Shown in pieces: positions 1 to 4,775 of a stretch of 10,647 nt of DNA. Source of the stretch: an uncultured Clostridia bacterium (GTDB lineage: Bacteria > Bacillota > Clostridia > Oscillospirales > Acutalibacteraceae); NCBI GenBank assembly GCA_958436475.1, contig CAUBKG010000064.1, positions 1 through 10,647 of the forward strand. The letters run 5' to 3'. Numbering within the stretch: position 1 is the first letter of the stretch; each line of letters begins with the position of its first letter. The position numbers and the translations under genes were made by a program. The notes under the pieces are model-generated. The model was not told the origin of the DNA. It was given only the letters and a program-made list of their open reading frames with translations, and made no database searches.

Positions 1-12
1 ATATTGGAAGTT

Positions 13-89
13 ACATCCGAACCGTGTATCACATGGTAAGCCATACTCCTAAGGGGTAGTTATCAGTTCGATTCTGGTCGGGGGTGCCA
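13..89 (+). other. degenerate tRNA-like sequence (3' half convincing)
   Basis: The 3' part reads like a tRNA. A T arm has a 5-bp stem (62-66 with 74-78, one G-U pair) around the seven-base loop TTCGATT. It is followed by a seven-base acceptor strand CGGGGGT (79-85), discriminator G86 and an encoded CCA (87-89). The acceptor strand can pair with ACATCCG at 13-19 with one A-G mismatch, giving a 77-base span. The middle does not fold canonically: the anticodon-like loop CTCCTAA (46-52, would read CCU for Arg) has badly mispaired flanks, and the bases prefer two small hairpins, ATGG-TAAG-CCAT (33-44) and TACTCC-TAA-GGGGTA (44-58). It may be a decayed tRNA, a tRNA-like RNA or an attachment-site remnant. 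The terminator right behind it suggests that it is, or was, transcribed. Confidence 0.4.
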
Positions 90-90
90 G

Positions 91-129
91 AAAGCCCTGC
101 GGTGGTGGCGCCGCAGGGCTTTTGTTTTT
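91..129 (+). terminator. intrinsic terminator after the tRNA-like sequence
   Basis: A perfect 12-bp stem (91-102 with 111-122, core GCCCTGCGG/CCGCAGGGC) encloses an 8-base loop and runs into a T-rich tail at 120-129. It begins two bases after the CCA end, so it most likely ends the tRNA-like transcript. The AAA at the base of the left arm would let it work weakly on the other strand too. Confidence 0.85.
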
Positions 130-241
130 CAGCCGGCGATTCCGGCTCCGGGCAGGCGGGCGCATCCAGCAGCGCCTGTTTTGTCTGCTGCGTGATACCG
201 AAAAAATATAGTATGGAAATAGTCTGAACCGAGGTGTTTTT

Positions 242-970
242 ATGCCGGAAACGGTGCCGATGCATATCATTGCGCATATCCGAAGCGATTTCCCCACCAA
301 ATTCGGCGTGCCGCGCCAGAGCGGGCTGGTCGAGGAGCTCAGGGCGGCGGTCGTGTTCGAGCCTGAATACCGGAACCCGGATGCGTTCCGCGGGCTTGAG
401 GGGTATTCTCACATCTGGCTGCTCTGGCAGTTTTCCGAGGCCGTACGGGAGGGGTGGTCGCCCACCGTCCGCCCACCGAGGCTTGGGGGAAACACGCGAA
501 TGGGCGTGTTTGCAACGCGCTCGCCCTTCCGCCCGAACGCGATCGGCCTTTCCTCCGTAAAGCTCCTGGGGTTCGAGCTCCACGAAACGTTGGGCCCGGT
601 GCTGCACGTTTCGGGAGCCGATCTGATGGACGGCAGCCCGATTTATGACGTGAAGCCCTATCTCGCTTATACCGATTCCCATCCGGACGCAGCGGGAGGC
701 TTTGCCTTTTCCTCCCGGGAAGGTGTGCTGGAGGTCGATTTTCCCGATGCGCTCCTTTGCAGGCTCCCGCCCGAGCGGGGCCGTGCGCTGACGGCTGTGC
801 TGGCGCAGGATCCGCGCCCGGCGTATCAGGACGAGCCGGGCCGGGTGTACGGTATGGAATTCGGCGGATTTGAAGTCCGTTTCTCGGTGGCGGGCAGGCG
901 GCTCACCGTACGCGAGGTGCTGCCCGCCGAACGGGGCGGCCGGAAGGGGTGGCAGGATGAAGGAAAATAA
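242..970 (+). CDS. trmO: tRNA (N6-threonylcarbamoyladenosine37-N6)-methyltransferase TrmO
   Basis: TrmO (TsaA/YaeB, UPF0066 family) uses S-adenosylmethionine to methylate t6A37 to m6t6A in certain tRNAs, tuning decoding; it is cytosolic. The 242-residue product has the family blocks in order: IAHIRSDFPTKFGVPRQ near residue 10, GLEGYSHIWLLWQF near 58, RPPRLGGNTRMGVFATRSPF near 78 (the conserved substrate and SAM-binding segment), then GADLMDGSPIYDVKPYL near 124. The C-terminal domain ends with a conserved PGRVYGMEF stretch. Length matches the family, whose E. coli member is about 235 residues. The ATG at 242 follows GAGGTG at 231-236; Met7 is a less likely start. The gene appears monocistronic. 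No terminator sits close behind it; the bidirectional hairpin at 1251-1302 is the next candidate. Confidence 0.93.
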   Translation: MPETVPMHIIAHIRSDFPTKFGVPRQSGLVEELRAAVVFEPEYRNPDAFRGLEGYSHIWLLWQFSEAVREGWSPTVRPPRLGGNTRMGVFATRSPFRPNAIGLSSVKLLGFELHETLGPVLHVSGADLMDGSPIYDVKPYLAYTDSHPDAAGGFAFSSREGVLEVDFPDALLCRLPPERGRALTAVLAQDPRPAYQDEPGRVYGMEFGGFEVRFSVAGRRLTVREVLPAERGGRKGWQDEGK

Positions 971-1250
971 GTATGACGAGGAAGGCTTTTTTCAGAAATA
1001 CAGCGAAATCATTCTTGCTTTGTACATCCCTTTTCCTCTCTTTCTTTCCCATGTATCGAACTTGGCGCTTTTTGGATTGTTCGACTGCCAGTTCGTTCAT
1101 AGTATAGCATAGTACAGGAATATACCCAAGCGATTTTTATAAAATATGACGAAATAAAGTGATTATATGCGTAAATTTGCGCAAAATAATTAACTTTTTT
1201 TCACAACTTGCCCATAGGGAGAAATAGGCGGGCGTATCGCCCCTCAGATT
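971..1250. other. intergenic gap between trmO and sod
   Basis: I see no gene in these 280 bases. The stretch is AT-rich from about 1085. It holds a near-palindrome GCGTAAATTTGCGC around 1170-1183 and a small GGGCG-TAT-CGCCC hairpin at 1230-1242. A short reading frame beginning at 870 in another frame has no ribosome binding site and is not credible. Confidence 0.5.
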
Positions 1251-1302
1251 AAAAAAACGGGGATCTCCCCGCGGCAAGCCACCCAAGGGAAATCCCCGTT
1301 TT
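1251..1302 (-). terminator. terminator of sod, probably bidirectional
   Basis: An 11-bp stem AAAACGGGGAT (1254-1264) pairs with ATCCCCGTTTT (1292-1302), with a further inner TCCC/GGGA pairing. On the minus strand the hairpin begins five bases after the sod stop codon and leads into a run of seven T residues (the A run at 1251-1257). The TTTT on the plus side could also stop transcripts coming from trmO. Confidence 0.85.
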
Positions 1303-1306
1303 GGTG

Positions 1307-1792
1307 TTAAACCGCCTGAATAACGCCGCAGGCTATTTTTGCTCCGGCGTTGCCCGCGGGCTGGGTAGTGAAGTCGTCCACCCCGGCGTGGATGATGACC
1401 ACGCGGCCGATCACTTCTTTCACCGTAAAACGGTTGGTCAGGAACGCGGAAAAGGCGTAGCCGTCGTTCCCGAAGAGAGGGGGCATATCCCCGGCATGGC
1501 GGGGGTGCTGGCATCCGCCCGGGTTATAATGCGATAAGGCGTTTGCGAACGGGTCTTCCGCATTGCCCGTGCAGGACATCCCCTCATGGATATGGAAGGC
1601 GAAGACCGGGCTTTCACACGCGCCCGCCGGGGCGGGCAGGCCCGATACCTCGGAGGAGACCACCACGCCGCGCGGCGTTTGATAAAAATCCACGCGGCCC
1701 TCGATGGATGGATGCTCCCGGCTCCCGCGCACCAGCGCCGTTGCGGACGGGCGCTCGAAGGGAGAAGCTCCGCTGCTGTTTGTTTGATTCAC
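1307..1792 (-). CDS. Cu/Zn superoxide dismutase, cytosolic
   Basis: The 161-residue protein is a copper-zinc superoxide dismutase converting superoxide to oxygen and hydrogen peroxide. The metal site can be read off: FAFHIHEG gives two copper histidines, GNAEDPF and SHYNPGG supply the bridging-histidine region, HPRHAGD gives zinc ligands, VVIIHAGVDD holds the last copper histidine, and GNAGAKIACGVI is the C-terminal signature. Two cysteines (ACESP and ACGVI) are placed for the family disulfide. The frame is open for 53 more codons upstream, but that part resembles nothing, while GTG at 1792 has AGGAGG six bases ahead and leaves a normal family length. No signal peptide is present, so the enzyme is likely cytoplasmic, unlike many Gram-negative periplasmic homologues. 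It is transcribed alone, away from the cas genes. Similar cytosolic enzymes occur in clostridia, where they fit transient oxygen exposure. Confidence 0.92.
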   Translation of the reverse strand: MNQTNSSGASPFERPSATALVRGSREHPSIEGRVDFYQTPRGVVVSSEVSGLPAPAGACESPVFAFHIHEGMSCTGNAEDPFANALSHYNPGGCQHPRHAGDMPPLFGNDGYAFSAFLTNRFTVKEVIGRVVIIHAGVDDFTTQPAGNAGAKIACGVIQAV

Positions 1793-1798
1793 AAAAAT

Positions 1799-1804
1799 CC
1801 TCCT
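1799..1804 (-). promoter_or_regulatory. ribosome binding site fixing the sod start
   Basis: AGGAGG on the minus strand, six bases before the GTG at 1792. It is the only good Shine-Dalgarno sequence near the N terminus and excludes the 214-residue reading that starts at 1951. Confidence 0.85.
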
Positions 1805-1847
1805 GTCTGTTGGTTTATTAATAATATATGGATTTTTGTCTGGTGCG

Positions 1848-1860
1848 TTCCCGGCGGGAA
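1848..1860. promoter_or_regulatory. 13-bp palindrome upstream of sod
   Basis: TTCCCG-G-CGGGAA is a perfect 6-1-6 dyad, with GCG/CGC outside it. It lies about 55 bases upstream of the sod start, just behind an AT-rich stretch (1811-1829) that probably contains the sod -10. It could be an operator. No T run follows on either strand, so it does not look like a terminator. Confidence 0.35.
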
Positions 1861-1977
1861 AAAACGCGTTTCCGAAAATCGGAGCCGGCAAAAACGGGCA
1901 GGCGAGTTTTTTTAGCTTTTTCGTATAAATATATCGTTTTTTCTGTAACAAAGACGATTTATATATCGTTTATAGGA

Positions 1978-2252
1978 TAGGCGATACCAACCGAGTACGA
2001 TGCGCCACAAGCGGAACCTTTTTGCCGCTTTCGGCGTTGCCGGTCATAGCAAGGCGCTGGGCCTTGCGGCTTCCGCCGCCTTGAAAGCAGCAAAAATTTT
2101 TCCGCTTGAGGTCGAAGATTTTTCGCGGGGAGAATGGAAAAGGCAGGGCAGCGGGCGTTTTTAGGCTTGCTGGCGTATGGCAAGGACGCCCAATAAACCT
2201 GCCTTTTTCAGGCTTCCGCGAAAAACACATTGTATTCGGATGGTATTGCCTA
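1978..2252. mobile_element. MITE-like element with TA-bounded inverted ends
   Basis: The left end (from 1980) and the reverse complement of the right end (from 2250) agree at 20 of the first 25 bases and again at GCGGAA (bases 32-37), starting GGCGATACCA versus GGCAATACCA. Both ends abut a TA dinucleotide, as expected for elements that duplicate TA on insertion (IS630/Tc1-mariner type). No transposase is encoded. Inside lie several hairpins: CAAGGC/GCCTTG at 2050-2066, GCGGC/GCCGC at 2066-2079, and a nested one from AGGCAGG near 2143 to CCTGCCT near 2205. Three of the five early mismatches between the ends are G/A, which would be G-U pairs in RNA, so a long structured RNA is an alternative reading. 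It separates sod from cas3, so the cas3 promoter must lie in it or in the 50 bases after it. Confidence 0.6.
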
Positions 2253-2262
2253 GGCGATACCA
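2241..2262. repeat. palindrome at the element's right edge, upstream of cas3
   Basis: TGGTATTGCCT followed by AGGCGATACCA is a 22-bp dyad with one mismatch pair. The right half repeats the left tip of the element (TAGGCGATACCA at 1978-1989 and again at 2251-2262). It may be the scar of a second, truncated copy inserted head to tail, or an operator for cas3, whose start lies 40 bases downstream. Confidence 0.5.
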
Positions 2263-2301
2263 CATATTCGCCTACCAGCTTTCGGAAAGTGAGGATACAC
2301 G

Positions 2302-4416
2302 ATGACATACATCGCCCATACGAACGACCGGAAAGAAGAGCAGAGCGTAAAGGATCATCTCCGGGGAACGGCGGCGCTCGCAGGCAGCTTTGCGGCGGCC
2401 TTCGGCTGCCGGGAGCTCGGGGAGCTGACCGGCCTTGCACACGATATCGGCAAATATTCTGAGGATTTCCAGCGGCGTATCCGGGGAGACGCGCTGCAGG
2501 TGGACCATTCCACGGCGGGCGCAAAGGAGCTTTGGAGCCTCGGCATGAAACCGGCGGCGATGTGCGTGGCGGGGCACCACGGAGGCCTGCCCGACCTCGG
2601 CACCCGCGCCGGCAGCGAGGGCGAAAGGACGCTTTGGGGGCGTATCCAGTCCCCGGTGCCGGATTACAGCGGCTTTTGCAGCGAGGTTTTTCTAAAACCC
2701 GTTTCGTCGCCTTCCATTTCCGATCCATTTGAAATGGCCTTTTTTATCCGTATGCTCTTCTCCTGCCTGGTGGACGCCGACTTCCTGGATACCGAGCGAT
2801 TTATGCAAACGGAGCCGCCCAGGCGCGGGGAATACGGAAGCCTGCCGGAGATTTTGAACCGGCTTCACAAGCATATCGAGAAGTGGTGGGAGAGCAAGCG
2901 GGAAATTGATGAGCGGCGCTGCGAAATTCTGCGCGCCTGCCTCGATGCGGGCAGGGAGGAGAAGGGGCTTTTTACCCTGACGGTGCCGACCGGCGGAGGC
3001 AAAACGGTTTCCTCCCTGGCCTTTGCGCTGGAGCATGCCGTGCGGCACGGCATGAGCCGGATTGTCTATGTAATCCCGTATACGAGCATCATCGAGCAGA
3101 CGGCGGATGTTTTCCGGGAGATTGCGGGTAAAGAGAACGTGCTGGAGCATCATGCGAACGTCGATTTTGACAGGGAAGGCGACCTGCTTGCTGAGCAGCA
3201 CCGCCTTGCTTCGGAAAACTGGGACGTTCCCATTGTGGTAACCACCAACGTGCAGTTTTTTGAATCGCTTTATTCGAATAAGACCTCCCGCTGCCGCAAG
3301 CTTCATAACCTCGCCAACAGCGTCATCATCTTCGATGAAGCGCAAATGCTTCCCCTGCCCTATCTTCTGCCCTGCGTGCGCGCCGTTACGAGCCTCGTGA
3401 AAAGCTATGGCGTGAGCGCTGTGCTTTGCACCGCCACGCAGCCCTCTCTTGGGAAGTTTTTCCCCGCCGACCTCAAAATCCGCGAGCTTTGCCCGGAAAG
3501 GGAGGCGATGTACCGCTTCTTCCGGCGCACCTCGCTATGCCGCATCGGGACCTGCTCCAGGGAAGAAATTGCAAGGCGTATGGCGGAGCATCAACAGGCG
3601 CTGTCGGTCGTGGGCACGAGAAAACAGGCGTATGAGCTGTTTTCAGGCCTTCCGGAGGAAGGGCGGTTCCATCTTTCCACCCTGATGCACCCCGAGCACC
3701 GCAGAAACGTGCTGAAGGAAATCCGGGAGAGGCTCCGCGCCGGAAAGACCTGCCGCGTGGCCGCCACCTCGCTCATCGAGGCGGGGGTGGATGTGGATTT
3801 CCCCGTTGTTTTCCGGGCGGAGGCGGGGCTCGATTCGATCATACAGGCCGCGGGGCGGTGCAACCGGGAAGGAACGCGGCCGGCAAAGGAGAGCTTTGTT
3901 TATATCTTCACGCCCGAGGAAAAGCCGCCGCTCGAAATACAGACGTGCATCGGCGTGCTTCATGAGATAGAAGACGCGTTTCCCGATATTGCTTCGCCCG
4001 AAGCCATCGAAGCGTATTTTGATGCCCTGCACGATATCCGGGGCGGCGGGCTCGACCGCAAAGGGATCGTGGACATGTTGGAATACGGCTATAACGGCGG
4101 CCTATGCCCCCTAAAACATGTGGCGGAGGAATTCCGCCTGATCGAATCGGATATGCGGCAGGTGTTTATCCCGAAAGAAGAGAAAGCGGAAACGCTGCTG
4201 GAGGAATACCGGGATAAGGGCCCCTCCCGTTCGCTCATGCGGCGGATGGGGGCCTATATGGTGGATGTGCATGAACGGCATTTTGAGGAGCTTATCCGGT
4301 CGGGCTGCGCCGAGCAGCTGGAGGGGGATCTGGCGGCGCTCTGCGACCTGAAGCTTTACAGCGACGAAACCGGCCTTTCCCTCCGGGCGGAGGGGGGCCG
4401 CGCCTGGATGCTTTGA
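2302..4416 (+). CDS. cas3: CRISPR-associated nuclease-helicase Cas3 (type I-C)
   Basis: Cas3 is recruited by target-bound Cascade and nicks, unwinds and degrades DNA. The 704-residue protein has an N-terminal HD nuclease domain (H19, H47-D48 in LAHDIGK, H69, H92-H93 in GHHGG, D158). A superfamily 2 helicase follows: Walker A VPTGGGKT at 228-235, motif Ia YVIPYTSIIEQT near 256, Walker B FDEAQ at 344-348 (DEAQ in place of DEAH), CTATQ at 376-380, AATSLIEAGVDVDF at 487-500, and motif VI QAAGRCNRE from 515. The C-terminal region is intact. The ATG at 2302 follows TGAGG at 2290-2294. Unlike the other cas genes it stands alone, separated from cas5 by 359 bases with an antisense RNA gene and a fresh promoter, so it can be expressed independently. 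I could not identify a convincing -35/-10 pair upstream; the promoter may involve the MITE-like edge. Confidence 0.97.
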   Translation: MTYIAHTNDRKEEQSVKDHLRGTAALAGSFAAAFGCRELGELTGLAHDIGKYSEDFQRRIRGDALQVDHSTAGAKELWSLGMKPAAMCVAGHHGGLPDLGTRAGSEGERTLWGRIQSPVPDYSGFCSEVFLKPVSSPSISDPFEMAFFIRMLFSCLVDADFLDTERFMQTEPPRRGEYGSLPEILNRLHKHIEKWWESKREIDERRCEILRACLDAGREEKGLFTLTVPTGGGKTVSSLAFALEHAVRHGMSRIVYVIPYTSIIEQTADVFREIAGKENVLEHHANVDFDREGDLLAEQHRLASENWDVPIVVTTNVQFFESLYSNKTSRCRKLHNLANSVIIFDEAQMLPLPYLLPCVRAVTSLVKSYGVSAVLCTATQPSLGKFFPADLKIRELCPEREAMYRFFRRTSLCRIGTCSREEIARRMAEHQQALSVVGTRKQAYELFSGLPEEGRFHLSTLMHPEHRRNVLKEIRERLRAGKTCRVAATSLIEAGVDVDFPVVFRAEAGLDSIIQAAGRCNREGTRPAKESFVYIFTPEEKPPLEIQTCIGVLHEIEDAFPDIASPEAIEAYFDALHDIRGGGLDRKGIVDMLEYGYNGGLCPLKHVAEEFRLIESDMRQVFIPKEEKAETLLEEYRDKGPSRSLMRRMGAYMVDVHERHFEELIRSGCAEQLEGDLAALCDLKLYSDETGLSLRAEGGRAWML

Positions 4417-4457
4417 CAACAAAAGCGCGGCGGCGGGGAAAAGCCCCGCCGCCGCGT
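4416..4457 (-). terminator. terminator of the antisense crRNA-like RNA
   Basis: A GC-only stem of 13 bp plus a G-U pair (4425-4438 with 4444-4457) has a five-base loop. On the minus strand it is followed by TTTTGTTGT (4424-4416); on the plus strand no T run follows. Its orientation therefore fits a transcript coming from the right, meaning the crRNA-like RNA. It starts nine bases after the cas3 stop codon and may also protect or weakly end the cas3 mRNA. Confidence 0.8.
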
Positions 4458-4525
4458 CGTAGGAGTTCCTGTATGGAACTAGATGTTATTTCAACCCACG
4501 AGGGAGCGCTTCTCTCCCCCGACCT
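4425..4525 (-). ncRNA. crRNA-like regulatory RNA (CreR-like), antisense in the cas3-cas5 gap
   Basis: A short minus-strand transcript of about 100 nt is predicted, from about 4525 to the terminator. After a few leader bases comes a repeat-like 33 bases (4520-4488), then a guide starting at 4487 with AACATCTAGTTCC. The repeat-like part ends in GTGGGTTGAAAT, identical to the last 12 bases of the array repeat, and so keeps the whole 5' handle that Cas5c would leave on a crRNA. Guide bases 1-18 match 14 of 18 bases next to a TTC PAM in the cas5 promoter. Guide bases 8-24 can fold into AGTTCC-ATACA-GGAACT, and the distal half has no match there. The expected role is to load Cascade and repress the cas5-cas2 operon without Cas3 cleavage. 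The architecture matches the known CreR and CreA RNAs by analogy; activity is inferred. Confidence 0.8.
4488..4520 (-). repeat. degenerate solitary CRISPR repeat
   Basis: On the minus strand this has the same 33-base length and layout as the array repeat: a hairpin, then the handle. The hairpin is GGGAG-AGAAGCG-CTCCC, with possible extra G-U and G-C pairs, while the array repeat has CCCTCC-ACGC-GGAGGG. The arms share essentially no sequence, yet the 3' arm ends within one base of the same place, and the final 12 bases are identical. Loss of sequence identity in the stem should block recombination with the array while keeping the shape Cas5c needs. Confidence 0.8.
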
Positions 4526-4531
4526 GCCCTC

Positions 4532-4560
4532 ACTATAGCACGGGGAAGGGGGAAAAGCAA
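4532..4560 (-). promoter_or_regulatory. promoter of the crRNA-like RNA
   Basis: On the minus strand, TTGCTT (4560-4555) lies 17 bases before an extended -10, TG-C-TATAGT (4540-4532). The -10 matches 5 of 6 and has the TGn extension; the -35 matches only 3 of 6. Predicted start near 4525, just ahead of the degenerate repeat. Confidence 0.65.
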
Positions 4561-4568
4561 CGAAATAT

Positions 4569-4585
4569 TGTGAATATAATTCACA
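4569..4585. promoter_or_regulatory. perfect dyad TGTGAATATAATTCACA, candidate operator
   Basis: A perfect 7-3-7 palindrome centred at 4577. It lies just upstream of the -35 of the crRNA-like RNA and about 55 bases upstream of the -35 of the cas5 promoter, so a protein bound here could control either. The half site TTGTGAA resembles Rex and the TGTGA half resembles CRP/FNR sites, but the spacing is one base longer than either consensus. Confidence 0.5.
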
Positions 4586-4621
4586 CAATAAACAAGAAAC
4601 CAAGTAAAAGTTTGTATGGTA

Positions 4622-4642
4622 TTTATGTAACTAAATATTGAA
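4622..4642 (-). promoter_or_regulatory. predicted target site of the crRNA-like RNA (PAM plus seed)
   Basis: On the minus strand the type I-C PAM TTC (4642-4640) is followed by AATATTTAGTTACATAAA (4639-4622). The guide reads AACATCTAGTTCCATACA. Fourteen of 18 agree, with mismatches at positions 3, 6, 12 and 17. Positions 6 and 12 are bases flipped out of type I crRNA-target duplexes. The PAM lies within the -35 box of the cas5 promoter, so Cascade bound here would exclude RNA polymerase. Confidence 0.75.
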
Positions 4643-4665
4643 ATATAGGAATTAAATCGTATAAT
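4638..4665 (+). promoter_or_regulatory. promoter of the cas5-cas8-cas7-cas4-cas1-cas2 operon
   Basis: TTGAAA (4638-4643, 5 of 6) and a consensus TATAAT (4660-4665) are 16 bases apart. The predicted start is near 4672, giving a leader of about 100 bases before the cas5 GTG. No other good promoter is visible between here and cas5. The predicted Cascade target overlaps the -35. Confidence 0.75.
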
Positions 4666-4775
4666 TATACTATAAGAAAAATATTGTAAAAACAAGTGCT
4701 TTTAGGGCGGAACAAGAAAAAATATGCCGGCATCCGTCCGCTTTGGAATCAAACAACAGAAAGGAGTGATAGGAA

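Noticed and set aside
13..89. Ordinary functional tRNA-Arg(CCU)
   Set aside because: The anticodon stem does not pair in any register and the D arm is not canonical.
29..682. 217-residue minus-strand reading frame opposite trmO, ending in DQNRTDNYPLGVWLTM
   Set aside because: It is antisense to a well-supported gene and runs through a terminator and the tRNA-like sequence, a common source of spurious peptides.
1307..1951. Longer 214-residue version of superoxide dismutase
   Set aside because: The extra N terminus matches nothing in the family, and the GTG at 1792 has an ideal ribosome binding site.
1970..2728. 252-residue minus-strand reading frame across the MITE-like element and the cas3 start
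   Set aside because: Low-complexity Arg/Pro-rich composition from GC-rich antisense sequence; it overlaps cas3 and inverted repeats.
4488..4520. Remnant of a second CRISPR array
   Set aside because: No second repeat occurs nearby, and the stem is rebuilt rather than eroded, with its own promoter and terminator.
4569..4585. Assignment of the dyad as a genuine Rex or CRP site
   Set aside because: Spacing between the half sites is one base off both consensus sites, so I report only a candidate operator.
4561..4775. Small toxin gene of the CreT kind accompanying the crRNA-like RNA
   Set aside because: Only a four-codon frame at 4616 and an overlapping shadow frame from 4724 are visible, neither with a proper ribosome binding site. 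The target is the cas promoter itself, which fits a CreR-like regulator better than a CreTA pair.
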